This document shows, piece by piece, positions 26,321 to 34,849 of a stretch of 64,000 nucleotides of DNA. Source of the stretch: Haladaptatus sp. DYF46. GTDB lineage: Archaea; Halobacteriota; Halobacteria; Halobacteriales; Haladaptataceae. The position numbers were made by a program, and so were the translations under genes. Where the stretch lies: NCBI RefSeq assembly GCF_021083305.1, contig NZ_JAJFAY010000001.1:248001-312000 (forward strand), written 5' to 3'. How positions within the stretch are numbered: the first letter of the stretch is position 1; each line of letters opens with the position of its first letter. The notes beneath the pieces are model-generated. The model was not told the DNA's origin. It worked only from the letters and a program-made list of their open reading frames with translations, and did not search any database.

Positions 26321-26932
26321 TCAGTGATACCGTTGTTCGACCTCGAGAGTTTCGTGTACAGCGTCGTCAAAGCGATTCCGTAACTCGTCGCTGAAGTTCT
26401 GAATGTTTGTCTCCTCTTGGACCACCTCCAGTGAGTCCCAATCTCCTAGCTCGGTTGCAGCGTACAGTTGTGTGAATTTCTCTCCGTTATTCCCGTAGGC
26501 AATTGCGACCACATACGGTTTTTCCTCCTCGGTGCCTTCGACCGAGTGCCTTTCGCGCCATTCCGCGATTTCGGTCACGCTTACTCGATCAAAGGTCGTC
26601 AATTCTGCACTGAATTCACGAGCACCGAGACGGTGTATCAACTGATCTCGATCCCATTCCCGCGTCTCACCGGTCTCGGTATTCGTTCCTGTGACGGTCT
26701 CTGCTGTGATTGACTCGATGCTCCAGTTTGTTAGGAGTGGCCCAGCCATTTCCGCGGTCGTCCGTGTACTGACGTCACCCTCTTGAATACGATCTCCTTC
26801 TTGGACACGAATGTACCGTGGGTTCGATGCTGGAAGATCAATAAAAATCTCACCTGGCTCCGTGTTAACCAGCGCATCGACCCCATCGATCGTCCGCCGT
26901 TCCACCGTTTGCTTCTCATTTTTTCTAGTCAT
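26321..26932 (-). CDS. Hypothetical protein, accessory region
   Basis: A 203-residue acidic soluble protein that I do not recognise. The first half reads like a beta-rich module (TIDGVDALVNTEPGEIFIDL, YIRVQEGDRIQEGDVS). The middle holds WDRDQLIHRLGAREFSAEL, and the second half has PYVVAIAYGNNGEKFTQLY, which resembles a strand-helix pair. Its product has no membrane segment, signal or cysteine pair. It faces the TFB gene tail to tail. A full-length frame with haloarchaeal composition supports a real gene. Confidence 0.65.
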   Translation of the reverse strand: MTRKNEKQTVERRTIDGVDALVNTEPGEIFIDLPASNPRYIRVQEGDRIQEGDVSTRTTAEMAGPLLTNWSIESITAETVTGTNTETGETREWDRDQLIHRLGAREFSAELTTFDRVSVTEIAEWRERHSVEGTEEEKPYVVAIAYGNNGEKFTQLYAATELGDWDSLEVVQEETNIQNFSDELRNRFDDAVHETLEVEQRYH

Positions 26933-27289
26933 GGTGTCGGTTTGGGTATTTGAACTCCGCGAGCAGCAGTACGTATGCTCCCGTTCGCGAGGTCAACTGA
27001 TAGTCGAGAAAAGTCATAATTACAGCAATTAAAGCTTTGCTTCGCTACTGATTTCGGCCAACAGTCCCCCTCGTTTGGTATACTCTGGCTAGACGGTTCA
27101 CTCTGTCGTCTATTACTATCCCGAAGCTTGGGACCCCCACGTCTTCAGGGGCGAAAGGATGTCAAACCACATAGCAACCGATACGGAAAAAGAAACATTT
27201 CACCTTCCTTCCAAAGCCGACATCTCGTTTATTATCCATACAGAGCGTCTATATACGACGTTCTCGAATCGCTCTGACGAGACACACTC
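26933..27289. other. AT-rich gap with an insertion-element remnant
   Basis: No coding frame is convincing. Near 27000-27030 the sequence is strongly AT-rich. At 27121-27165 there is a segment resembling the right end of an IS200/IS605-type element. No tnpA or tnpB sequence is visible beside it. Confidence 0.45.
27121..27165 (+). mobile_element. Possible solo right end of an IS200/IS605-type element
   Basis: The sequence around 27134-27161 contains a CCCC-loop-GGGG hairpin followed by the terminal-like GAAAGGATGTCAA. From memory, right ends of haloarchaeal IS605/IS1341-type elements finish with a similar hairpin and GGATGTCA segment, which also forms the 3' end of the omega/reRNA of TnpB. No transposase gene remains. 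This is a resemblance, not an alignment. Confidence 0.4.
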
Positions 27290-27604
27290 ATGACTTCACC
27301 AGAGGACTCCCCTGCTACCCACACCAGAGCACCGAGCACATCGGGAATGCAACCACTGGACGACACCGAGTCGGTAACAGCGACAATCATCAACCAGATC
27401 CAAGCACGCGAGAACGTCTCGTCCAACGATCTTGTGCCGTTGTATGAGGTCATCGATCCCGACGCACTCAACACACTGTTTGGCCCAACACGAGCGGGCT
27501 CACACCGACAGACAACTGGCGCGGTCACGTTTCACTATCTGGGCTATCAGGTGACAGTTAGTAGCGAAAACGACGTCGAACTCGAACTCCTGCAGGACGA
27601 CTGA
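27290..27604 (+). CDS. HalOD1 output-domain protein
   Basis: A 104-residue protein. After a low-complexity N-terminus, the HalOD1 domain runs from about residue 28: TATIINQIQARENVSSNDL, LYEVIDPDALNTLFGPTR, then VTFHYLGYQVTVSSENDVEL. It is complete, unlike the remnant at 28393. The gene stands alone downstream of the insertion-element remnant. A signalling-output role is assumed for the family. Confidence 0.78.
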   Translation: MTSPEDSPATHTRAPSTSGMQPLDDTESVTATIINQIQARENVSSNDLVPLYEVIDPDALNTLFGPTRAGSHRQTTGAVTFHYLGYQVTVSSENDVELELLQDD

Positions 27605-27877
27605 GGGATGGCGAACAGATAGATACTCATGAAAATACGACTCCGAGCAATATAATTGCGGATCTCACACCGCCAATCGAAGTCAGTTCGATGAATCAGT
27701 AGTGAGAGATACAAATTTCTGCGTCTACTAGATTGATACTTGATTAGTAACTCACATAATCACAGTAGGATTATACAGGACTAGCGCAAAGGACGAAGTG
27801 GTACGGAGTCCGAATGGATCCCAACCAATCGCCACTTCGTACCGGGCTGCCACACCTGTGGCAGTTTCTCGAGTGAC

Positions 27878-28052
27878 GTAATCAGGTGGCTTACCAGCAG
27901 GCTCCGTACTAAACGTCTCAGAGAGGACCGTGAGCAGCGGCTCGATCTCATCAAAGTCTGGCCCTTTGGGTACCTCCCCAGTTTCCCGATTCCACGCGAT
28001 GAATCCATGATCTTCTAATCGACGGATGGACGTGGTGCATCGCGATCGATTA
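27878..28052 (-). pseudogene. Remnant of a winged-helix (DUF7344-type) gene
   Basis: One minus frame gives IRRLEDHGFIAWNRETGEV and then KGPDFDEIEPLLTVLSETF, clearly related to the intact gene at 30132 (LPRLEDHGLITWDRK..., KGPQFDEIGPLLTDL). The N-terminal half is absent. An earlier MHHVHPSI segment lies in a different frame, implying a small deletion near 28030. The stop codon of the intact copy (TAA) corresponds to TAC here. Confidence 0.7.
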
Positions 28053-28109
28053 TCGTAGAACCTGTTTATATGTCACTCGAATTCTCACACAGACATTCTT
28101 TACGTCCAC

Positions 28110-28225
28110 CCCGACTTTGCACCGCGCCAGCAACCGAGCGCGCCGAATACGTCCAGCATCTCCTCGAAATACAAGGGGTGATCGATGTCCGTGAGATGCA
28201 TGTGCATCGGACTTCGATTCGATCT
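28110..28225 (+). pseudogene. Remnant of an Lrp/AsnC-type regulator
   Basis: The plus frame reads CTAPATERAEYVQHLLEIQG and VIDVREMHV, nearly the same as residues of the intact Lrp-type protein at 30605 (CTAPATERTDYIEHLLEIQG, VVDVREMLV). Both the HTH-containing N-terminus and the C-terminus are missing. The remnant cannot encode a functional regulator. Confidence 0.75.
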
Positions 28226-28392
28226 CGAAGGGGCTTTGTGGGACTCCATACGATACTTTGGCTCTGCAACAGGAAGTCCTCAGTGCAGATTGACTTCTTC
28301 ACGAGTACCCCGCTGCACGCTACGTAGTAGGATTGACTACCCTGCAGTCTACGTGTTTGGCTCGGAGACGAGAATGGTTTGATCGGGTTGAA

Positions 28393-28608
28393 CCACTTGG
28401 TAGTCGGCGACTGGAACTCAACCCATTGTCTGCCCTGTTCATAGAGTGCTTCGAGTGTATCAGGTTCGATCACCTCGTACAGTGGGGTGTCCGGTGCGTC
28501 TCCATCCATCCGTCCGATTGCACTGACAACAGTCGTCGCAACCGATTCTGACTGTCTTGGTGATGTGCGTATCAATGGGGATGACTGCGAATCCGACGGC
28601 TCATTCAT
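28393..28608 (-). pseudogene. Truncated HalOD1 gene
   Basis: Starting MNEPSDSQSSP, the frame gives SVATTVVSAIGRMDGDAP and then LYEVIEPDTLEALYEQG, a good HalOD1 beginning, followed by WVEFQSPTTKWF. The final strand pair (usually GYxVTV...dG) is absent and the frame runs on, with unrelated composition, antisense through the Lrp remnant to 28066. A recombination or insertion appears to have replaced the C-terminus. Confidence 0.6.
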
Positions 28609-28808
28609 TGCTTCTGGGGGGTGGCTGTCCACTAATCATTCGGGCGGTATCCGGCATGGATTGCCGATATGGCCGCTCTCCCATCCATTTATCCGAAATT
28701 TTTGCAGAGAAATTTATTATGAGCGATATCATTCAAAAGGACTGCAACTGCTTCGAGCGTACCTCCACATGCAAAACGGCAGTCGCTTTTAGATCATCGA
28801 GTTGAGAA

Positions 28809-29648
28809 TTATTCGTCCTCTGGCACATCTGGATCCTGCCTCCGCGGCAAACCAGTGGCCATCAGTCGCCGAGCGATCACCACAATCCCGTTGTCAAAGC
28901 CCCGTCCAAATACGGCCTTCTCGGTCTCAATCTCACCAGTGTTCGTCTCGTGGACTGAACTCACGAGAATCGTGTTTTTATCGATCAACAACAACCGACT
29001 AATCGTCGTCTCGTCATCCGCCTCCAGTGGCGAACTGTTCAACCAGTCCAACCCGGAGACGAACACTTCCGCGTCGGGCAATGCCTCTGCAACCTGCTCT
29101 CGAACGTCCCCAGTTTGCGTGCCAATCAGCACATCAAGTCCCGTGCCCAGGGCTTCTTGGAGCTGTTCGAGTAGTTCCTCGGTCACAACTTCGTTCCGCC
29201 CGATTATGAGCACGATTTCTCGTCCAGCGGCGTCAATAAGTTGCTGGGTGCGATTCGTGATCGCGGTCGTTCCCGAGAGTGCCCATACTTCGTGGGTAAT
29301 CTCTTCATCACCGCCGTCCGGTTCTTCAGGGTCGATCGCAGTGAGAGCCTCGACGAGCGTATCGGTCCGTGATTCGTACTCCTGGCGTAACGTCTCCGCG
29401 GCCTCCTCGATTGGCACGGCACGAAACTGCTGGGGATTCGAGTGTTGGATCTCGACCAATCCTTTCGTCTCTAACACGCGAATTGCATCATACACACGTG
29501 TTCGGGGTACTTCAGAGACCTCGCTAATCTCTTTGGCCGTCCCTTTCGGCAGGCGTGCTAAGGCCACAAAGCAGCGTGCTTCGTATTCTTTTAATCCAAG
29601 TTGTTGGAGCAGTTCGATCGATTGCTGTTGATTAGATATCTCGTTCAT
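28809..29648 (-). CDS. TrmB-family transcriptional regulator
   Basis: A 279-residue protein starting MNEISNQQQSIELL; three residues upstream another Met is possible. The N-terminal TrmB winged helix spans about 8-80: LGLKEYEARCFVALARLPKG, EISEVSEVPRTRVYDAIRVL, KGLVEIQHSNPQQFRAVP. A coiled segment follows (EEAAETLRQEYESRTDTLVE), then an effector-like domain (EVWALSGTTAITNRTQQLID, IVLIIGRNEVVTEELLEQLQ). TrmB proteins control sugar transport and glycolysis genes in response to sugars; the ligand here is unknown. Confidence 0.85.
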   Translation of the reverse strand: MNEISNQQQSIELLQQLGLKEYEARCFVALARLPKGTAKEISEVSEVPRTRVYDAIRVLETKGLVEIQHSNPQQFRAVPIEEAAETLRQEYESRTDTLVEALTAIDPEEPDGGDEEITHEVWALSGTTAITNRTQQLIDAAGREIVLIIGRNEVVTEELLEQLQEALGTGLDVLIGTQTGDVREQVAEALPDAEVFVSGLDWLNSSPLEADDETTISRLLLIDKNTILVSSVHETNTGEIETEKAVFGRGFDNGIVVIARRLMATGLPRRQDPDVPEDE

Positions 29649-30131
29649 GGGTCCCAACCATTTCTCCCGGGAATTCCGGGTTAGTCATAGCGTTCTGGCG
29701 TCGCTCACAAGACAGTCCATGTCGAAGCCACCGCGCTTGCCCGACGAGACTGTCTGCCATACAAAGTAAATGGGTGTCGAGACGTATCAAAGGCACTCAT
29801 TCCTAAACCGCCATATTGCTCATTCACCAACAATTGGGGGATTCACTCGGATAATCACACCAACTAGATCACAAATTCGCAATGTATGGTACCTTGAATT
29901 GCGCATTCCACAGCTAGACGAACGTCCTCAAATGAGTGCGATCGACGAAACGAGCCGGTAGCGGTATAAATATCCCTGTCAACTAGACCGATGAATAGTC
30001 AGTAACTCGAATACTCACAGTAGGATCATACAGGACCAATTCGAGGCTCGAAGTGGCACGGAGTCCGACCGGGTCCCGACCACTCGCCACCCCGTGCCCA
30101 GACTGCCACAGACGTGGCAGTTTTGAATGAA
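29649..30131. other. Non-coding leader of duplication copy 2
   Basis: No gene is supported; the short frame at 29770-29961 lacks haloarchaeal composition. From about 29950 the sequence matches copy 1 of the duplication. A hairpin (TGCCAC/GTGGCA, 30106-30121) lies just after the stop of the winged-helix gene and could end its transcript. Confidence 0.45.
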
Positions 30132-30930
30132 TTAGTCCGGCGGTTCACTGATGGACTGTGTACCGTATTTCTCTGTGAGATCTGTAAGTAGGGGTCCGAT
30201 CTCGTCGAATTGTGGCCCTTTTGTCACTGTATCTGTCTTCCGATCCCACGTGATAAGGCCGTGATCTTCTAATCGCGGCAGATGCACATGATGCAGTGCA
30301 GTTGCCTGCTCGCGGTCGCCGCCGTTTGTCGCCACAGCACGTGGAGAAACGGTGGCAGTGTCGGGCGCGGAGTCCTCTTTGAGTGCGTGGAGAAGCTGAC
30401 GTCTCTCACTACTTGCAAGCACCGCGAATTTGTCGTTGAGGAGCATGGTTTCGCCTTAAGAACGCTTTGCATTTGCTTATACACCATTGCTTTTGCACAT
30501 TACTCGTCGTTTGAGGAACTGAGTGAATCAATAACTCCAGACGCTGTTTGGGTGGCGCTCGGGTCCTCACAATATTCTTGATTCCGAGCCATGTACTCTG
30601 GAGCATGGGCCGAGAACTCGACAACGTTGATCGTGGGATACTCCATCACCTCCAGCGAGATGCGCGCAATACGACGACCCAAGAAATCGCTGAAACAGTC
30701 GGTACGTCGGCGAGTACCGTCCGGAATCGGATCGAAGCGCTCGAAGAGGATGGCATCATCAAGGGTTATCATCCCGAAATCGACTACGAGGCAGCAAACC
30801 TCCCGCTTCGTGTCCTGTTCGTCTGTACTGCGCCAGCAACCGAGCGCACCGATTACATCGAGCATTTGCTTGAGATACAAGGTGTGGTGGATGTCCGTGA
30901 GATGCTGGTTGGGCGACGGAATATCTACGT
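29950..30930. repeat. Intact copy of the segmental duplication (copy 2)
   Basis: The partner of the decayed copy at 27690-28230. It contains the same leader, hairpin, winged-helix gene and Lrp-type gene in the same order, but both genes are complete. The boundaries are approximate, judged by eye. Confidence 0.7.
30132..30446 (-). CDS. Winged-helix protein (DUF7344-type)
   Basis: A 104-residue protein. FAVLASSERRQLLHALKE is the first helix pair of a haloarchaeal winged helix, REQATALHHVHLPRLEDHGL carries the recognition region and the wing start, and ITWDRKTDTVTKGPQFDEI the wing. It ends with a helix LLTDLTEKYGT. These small proteins are presumed DNA-binding repressors. It is divergent from the Lrp-type gene, sharing a promoter region of about 160 bases. 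Confidence 0.78.
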   Translation of the reverse strand: MLLNDKFAVLASSERRQLLHALKEDSAPDTATVSPRAVATNGGDREQATALHHVHLPRLEDHGLITWDRKTDTVTKGPQFDEIGPLLTDLTEKYGTQSISEPPD

Positions 30931-31096
30931 CGAAGTGGTTGGAACGAGTACAGAAGATATTACGCGCATCACGGACACACTCCACGAGTCAGGGATGACG
31001 GTGGAGAGTTCGGAGATAATGCGCTCGCGGCATATCCAGCCATTCAATCATTTTCACTTTAGCGAAGCGGACGCCAAGGATCAGCGTGAGGAGTAA
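30605..31096 (+). CDS. Lrp/AsnC-family transcriptional regulator
   Basis: A 163-residue protein starting MGRELDNVDRGILHHLQRDA. The HTH (residues about 5-55) has TTTQEIAETVGTSASTVRNR and IEALEEDGIIKGYHPEIDYE. The C-terminal part (LRVLFVCTAPATERTDYIEH, VVDVREMLVGRRNIYVEVVG) is an AsnC-type ligand/oligomer domain. The family regulates amino-acid and nitrogen metabolism. A fragment of a close relative lies at 28110. Confidence 0.85.
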   Translation: MGRELDNVDRGILHHLQRDARNTTTQEIAETVGTSASTVRNRIEALEEDGIIKGYHPEIDYEAANLPLRVLFVCTAPATERTDYIEHLLEIQGVVDVREMLVGRRNIYVEVVGTSTEDITRITDTLHESGMTVESSEIMRSRHIQPFNHFHFSEADAKDQREE

Positions 31097-31214
31097 TCTG
31101 AGCGCAGGTGTGACTACTCCACGTGAATGTGTTGAGAACCGCTCTTATTTTCACTCTTCTCCCTCTGAGAGGTGTCACAGACAAGTCTACACTGCTTGGA
31201 GCCTTACAGAGTCT

Positions 31215-31406
31215 ATGAGTATTATCACCGAGTTCACCATCGATTCCAACGAGTTCGTGTTCGGTGCATCGATGGCGAAAATCCCAGATACGACGATCGA
31301 ACTCGAACGGATCGTCCCGACGTCAGACGCTGTCATGCCGTTTTTCTGGGTCGAAAGCGATGACTTTCCTCGATTCGAGTCCCAAGTTCGTGACGATCTC
31401 CAGTGA
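31215..31406 (+). pseudogene. Truncated Bat-type regulator (N-terminal domain only)
   Basis: A 63-residue frame, MSIITEFTIDSNEFVFGASM then VMPFFWVESDDFPRFES. It matches the beginning of haloarchaeal HTH-10 regulators, which normally reach more than 200 residues. It stops after VRDDLQ; a neighbouring frame continues FTLRVPVDHVYWH, so a frameshift plus truncation is likely. This is the second such remnant in the accessory region. Confidence 0.55.
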
Positions 31407-31489
31407 GACAAGTGGATCCTGATCAGTTTACTCTTCGTGTACCAGTGGACCACGTTTACTGGCACCAGAAGTCATAGCCGAAAGTGAAC

Positions 31490-31756
31490 TCAGTATCGCG
31501 TCGTCCGCCCCGCCGCGCTCCACGCGTTCGTCGGCGCGTTCGTCGGGACGCGAACGTCGCGGTTCTGCAACCCGGCCATCCGCCCGGCGAACGCCCAGCG
31601 TTCGCCCTCCCAGTCCGGTTCCTCGTCCCCCGCCGCGGCGGCCGCCTCCTGCTCGCGGAGGTGGACGTCGATGGCCGCGACGATGGCCGCGGCTTCCTCC
31701 TCGGTGGCATCCGGCGGTATCGTGAGGTCCAGGCCCTCAGAGCGGGATGTTGCCAT
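31490..31756 (-). CDS. pccX: Acyl-CoA carboxylase small subunit (PccX-like)
   Basis: An 88-residue protein. [20 protein letters not shown] is the helical start of the haloarchaeal epsilon-like carboxylase subunit, and [18 protein letters not shown] the conserved middle. It ends [10 protein letters not shown]. In Haloferax mediterranei a small PccX subunit is needed for propionyl-CoA carboxylase activity. Here it overlaps the end of pccB by 20 bases, confirming co-expression. Confidence 0.82.
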   Translation of the reverse strand: MATSRSEGLDLTIPPDATEEEAAAIVAAIDVHLREQEAAAAAGDEEPDWEGERWAFAGRMAGLQNRDVRVPTNAPTNAWSAAGRTTRY

Positions 31757-33287
31757 GTTTCTTCTCGGGTTGGGAGGTGCGTTTGCTCATCAGCATTTCG
31801 AGGTCGTCGATGAGTCGCGGGCGGGTGTCCTGCGGTTCGATGACGTCGTCCACGAAACCGCGGTCGGCGGCGGTGTACGGGTTGGCGAACTGCTCGCGGT
31901 ACTCGTCGATGAGTTCGTCGCGGCGCGCATCGGGGTCGTCGGCCTCGGCGAGTTCGGAACTGTAGAGGACGTTGACCGCGCCCTGCGGTCCCATCACCGC
32001 GATTTCGGAGGTCGGCCACGCGTAGTTCACGTCCGCACCGATGTGCTTCGAGGCCATCACGTCGTACGCCCCGCCGTAGGCCTTTCTGGTGATAACGGTC
32101 ATGAGCGGTACCGTCGCCTCGGAGTAGGCGTACAGCAGTTTCGCCCCGTGGCGGATGATGCCGCCGTGTTCCTGGTCCGTGCCGGGCATGAAGCCGGGAA
32201 CGTCCACGAACGTCACGATGGGGATGTTGAACGAGTCACAGAAGCGGACGAACCGCGAGCCTTTCTCCGAGGACTCGATGTCGAGCGTGCCGGCGTTGAC
32301 GCGGGGTTGGTTCGCCACGATGCCGACCGAGCGGCCGTCGAGGCGGCCGAAGCCGACGACGATGTTCTTCGCGTAGCCTTCCTGAACCTCGAAGAACGAA
32401 TCCTCGTCCATGACGCCTTCGATGACGCGCTCGATGTCGTAGGGTTTGCGCGGTTGGTCGGGCACGACGGATTTGAGTTCCTCGTCGCGGCGCTCGGGGT
32501 CGTCCCACGGTTCGAAGCGCGGCGGGTCCTCGACGTTGTTCTGCGGGAGATAGGAGAGGAGGCGACGGATGTCGTCCAGCGCTTCCTCCTCGCTGTCCTC
32601 GGCGAAGTGGGCGACGCCGCTCTTGTCGGTGTGGGTCGTCGCGCCGCCGAGTTCCTCGAACGTGACCTCCTCGCCCGTGACCGTCTCGATGACGTCCGGG
32701 CCGGTGATGAACATGTGGCTCGTGTCCTTCACCATGAAGATGAAATCCGTGATGGCGGGCGAGTAAACCGCACCGCCGGCACACGGCCCCATGATGGCCG
32801 AAATCTGCGGGATGACGCCGGACGCCTGCTGGTTGCGGTGGAAGATGTCCGCGTAGCCAGCCAGCGACTCGACGCCCTCCTGAATCCGCGCACCCGCCGA
32901 ATCGTTGAGGCCGATGACCGGCGCGCCGACTTCCATCGCTTTGTCCATCACCTTGCAGACCTTCTGGGCGAACACCTCGCCGAGCGACCCGCCGAAGACA
33001 GTGAAGTCGTGGGCGAAGACGAACACCTTCCGGCCGTTGACCTCGCCGTAGCCCGTCACCACGCCGTCGCCGGGCACCTGCTTTTCCTCCATGCCGAAGT
33101 TGTGGCTCCGGTGGGTTCGGAGTTGGTCGAACTCGTTGAAGGTGTCGTCGTCGAGGAAGTAATCGATGCGCTCGCGCGCCGTCATCTTTCCGCGTTCGTG
33201 TTGTTTCTCGATGCGCTCCTCGCCGCCGCCCTGCTCCGCCTCGCGGCGCTTCTCGCGTAGTTCGTCGATGCGCTCGTCCATCGTCAT
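31737..33287 (-). CDS. pccB: Acetyl/propionyl-CoA carboxylase carboxyltransferase subunit
   Basis: A 516-residue protein from [20 protein letters not shown]; the frame extends upstream but the family begins here. [59 protein letters not shown] and the C-terminal [11 protein letters not shown] are carboxyltransferase motifs, including the oxyanion-hole glycines. It transfers carboxyl from biotin on PccA to acetyl- or propionyl-CoA. It is followed by pccX; its alpha partner is encoded 21 kb away. Confidence 0.95.
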   Translation of the reverse strand: MTMDERIDELREKRREAEQGGGEERIEKQHERGKMTARERIDYFLDDDTFNEFDQLRTHRSHNFGMEEKQVPGDGVVTGYGEVNGRKVFVFAHDFTVFGGSLGEVFAQKVCKVMDKAMEVGAPVIGLNDSAGARIQEGVESLAGYADIFHRNQQASGVIPQISAIMGPCAGGAVYSPAITDFIFMVKDTSHMFITGPDVIETVTGEEVTFEELGGATTHTDKSGVAHFAEDSEEEALDDIRRLLSYLPQNNVEDPPRFEPWDDPERRDEELKSVVPDQPRKPYDIERVIEGVMDEDSFFEVQEGYAKNIVVGFGRLDGRSVGIVANQPRVNAGTLDIESSEKGSRFVRFCDSFNIPIVTFVDVPGFMPGTDQEHGGIIRHGAKLLYAYSEATVPLMTVITRKAYGGAYDVMASKHIGADVNYAWPTSEIAVMGPQGAVNVLYSSELAEADDPDARRDELIDEYREQFANPYTAADRGFVDDVIEPQDTRPRLIDDLEMLMSKRTSQPEKKHGNIPL

Positions 33288-33378
33288 CGCTGAACACCCG
33301 GACGCGTTGTCATTGCGGAATTGCAGTACCAGCGGGCGCAAAAGGTTTCCGTACTGTGTCGGAAAAACGTCCGCCAGC

Positions 33379-34701
33379 CTACAACATCGAGTAGATGTTC
33401 ACCGCGAGGGTGACGAGGAGAAACAGGGGGAGAACCGTTCTGACGCTCCAGAGCCACGGTGTACCCAGCGACCGCGCGAGTCCGCCCGCACCGGAGTCGA
33501 ACTCCGAGAGTGCGTCCGTGCCAAGAATCCACCCGGCGAAGACGAGGAACCCGGCGAGTCCGGCGGTGAGCATCAGATCGACCAGCGTCCCCGCGACGAA
33601 ACCGAATACACCGGGGTTGAACGCACAGACCGCACCCGTGACGAGTACCAGCCCGGTGAGTCCGAGCGTCGCGTTCCGCCGCGACACGTCCTGTTCGTCC
33701 ACGAGATACGCGACGGGAATTTCGAGCATGCTGATGGAACTCGACAGCGCGGCGAACAGAATCGCGCCGAAGAAACCGACGGCGACGACTTCGCCGTACG
33801 GCATCTCCCGAAACGCTCCGGCGACGCCCATGAAAATCGCACCGGATTCGCCACCCCTCGTGACGTCCGTGAGACCGCCCTGAAACGCGAACAGGAGCGG
33901 GAACACGACGAACCCGGCGAGGACGCCGACGCCCGTGTTCAGCACGGCGATGACGCTCCCGTCGAACGGGAGGCTGTTGTCCTCGCCGAGATAGGAAGCG
34001 TAGGTTATCATCGTCCCGACACCGAGCGAGAGGGTGAACAGCGCTTGTCCGGCGGCGGCCCGGAGCATTCCGACGGGGTTCTCCTCGATAGGTGCGAGGT
34101 TGAAATCGAGGTAGAACGACAACCCTTCGCCCGCACCGGGTTGCGTGACCGCCCATCCGGCCAATGCTGCGAGCAGGACGACGATGAGCGGCATCATCAC
34201 CTTCGTCGCCTTCTCGATACCGCCGCGAACGCCGCCGAGGACGACGATGGCGGTCAGCACGAGAAACGCGACTTGAAACGCCGCCGCCTCCCCGCCGAAG
34301 CTGATGTCTCCGAAGTACGTCGCTGGCGCGGAAAAGTACGACCCGGTGAAGCTAGCGAGGAAGTACCGAACGATCCATCCGCCGACGACGCTGTAGAACG
34401 AGAGCAAGATTAGCGCCGTGACGACGCCGAACAGGCCGACGTAGCCCCACGATTTGGTTCCGGGTGCGAGGCGCGCCAACGCGCCCGCAGGGTTTCGATG
34501 CGACCGGCGTCCGATGACGAACTCCGCGAGGAGTCCGGGGACGCCGACGAGCAGGACGATACACAGATAAACGACGAGGAAGGCGCTCCCCCCGTACTCC
34601 GCCGTCATCCACGGAAAGCGCCAGACGTTGCCGAGGCCGACCGCGCTCCCCACCGCCGCGAGGATGAAACCGATTCGACTCGCCCACGATTCACGTGCCA
34701 T
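33379..34701 (-). CDS. Sodium-dependent (NSS/SNF) transporter
   Basis: A 440-residue, multi-helix transporter starting [20 protein letters not shown]; the frame extends 22 residues upstream. [20 protein letters not shown] is the NSS helix-1 hallmark. Further helices include [20 protein letters not shown] and [19 protein letters not shown], the sodium/substrate region of helix 8. The family moves amino acids or related compounds with sodium. It lies downstream of a paralogue on the same strand, 148 bases apart. Confidence 0.88.
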   Translation of the reverse strand: MARESWASRIGFILAAVGSAVGLGNVWRFPWMTAEYGGSAFLVVYLCIVLLVGVPGLLAEFVIGRRSHRNPAGALARLAPGTKSWGYVGLFGVVTALILLSFYSVVGGWIVRYFLASFTGSYFSAPATYFGDISFGGEAAAFQVAFLVLTAIVVLGGVRGGIEKATKVMMPLIVVLLAALAGWAVTQPGAGEGLSFYLDFNLAPIEENPVGMLRAAAGQALFTLSLGVGTMITYASYLGEDNSLPFDGSVIAVLNTGVGVLAGFVVFPLLFAFQGGLTDVTRGGESGAIFMGVAGAFREMPYGEVVAVGFFGAILFAALSSSISMLEIPVAYLVDEQDVSRRNATLGLTGLVLVTGAVCAFNPGVFGFVAGTLVDLMLTAGLAGFLVFAGWILGTDALSEFDSGAGGLARSLGTPWLWSVRTVLPLFLLVTLAVNIYSML

Positions 34702-34849
34702 TGCTATGCACTCGCTTGTCGAACGGTTATGAGACTTTCGAGATTGAAAACCGTCAAAAGACGACAATCATGGTTTTCGGGCAGCTAAACGCGCATTTGT
34801 AGTTCCGGATCGTGGGGAAATTTGGTCGATAGGTTACGATTCGTCGGCG

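Larger units (their letters stand above)
27690..28230. repeat. Decayed copy of a segmental duplication (copy 1)
   Basis: The stretch is recognisably similar to 29950-30930. Shared features in the same order are: a non-coding leader with the conserved CACAGTAGGAT-TATACAGGA block, a TGCCAC...GTGGCA hairpin, part of a winged-helix gene on the minus strand, and part of an Lrp-type gene on the plus strand. Copy 1 has lost the middle of both genes and carries frameshifts. Confidence 0.75.

Noticed and set aside
31671-33260. A 529-residue plus-strand frame
   Set aside because: Antisense of pccB, without any domain of its own.
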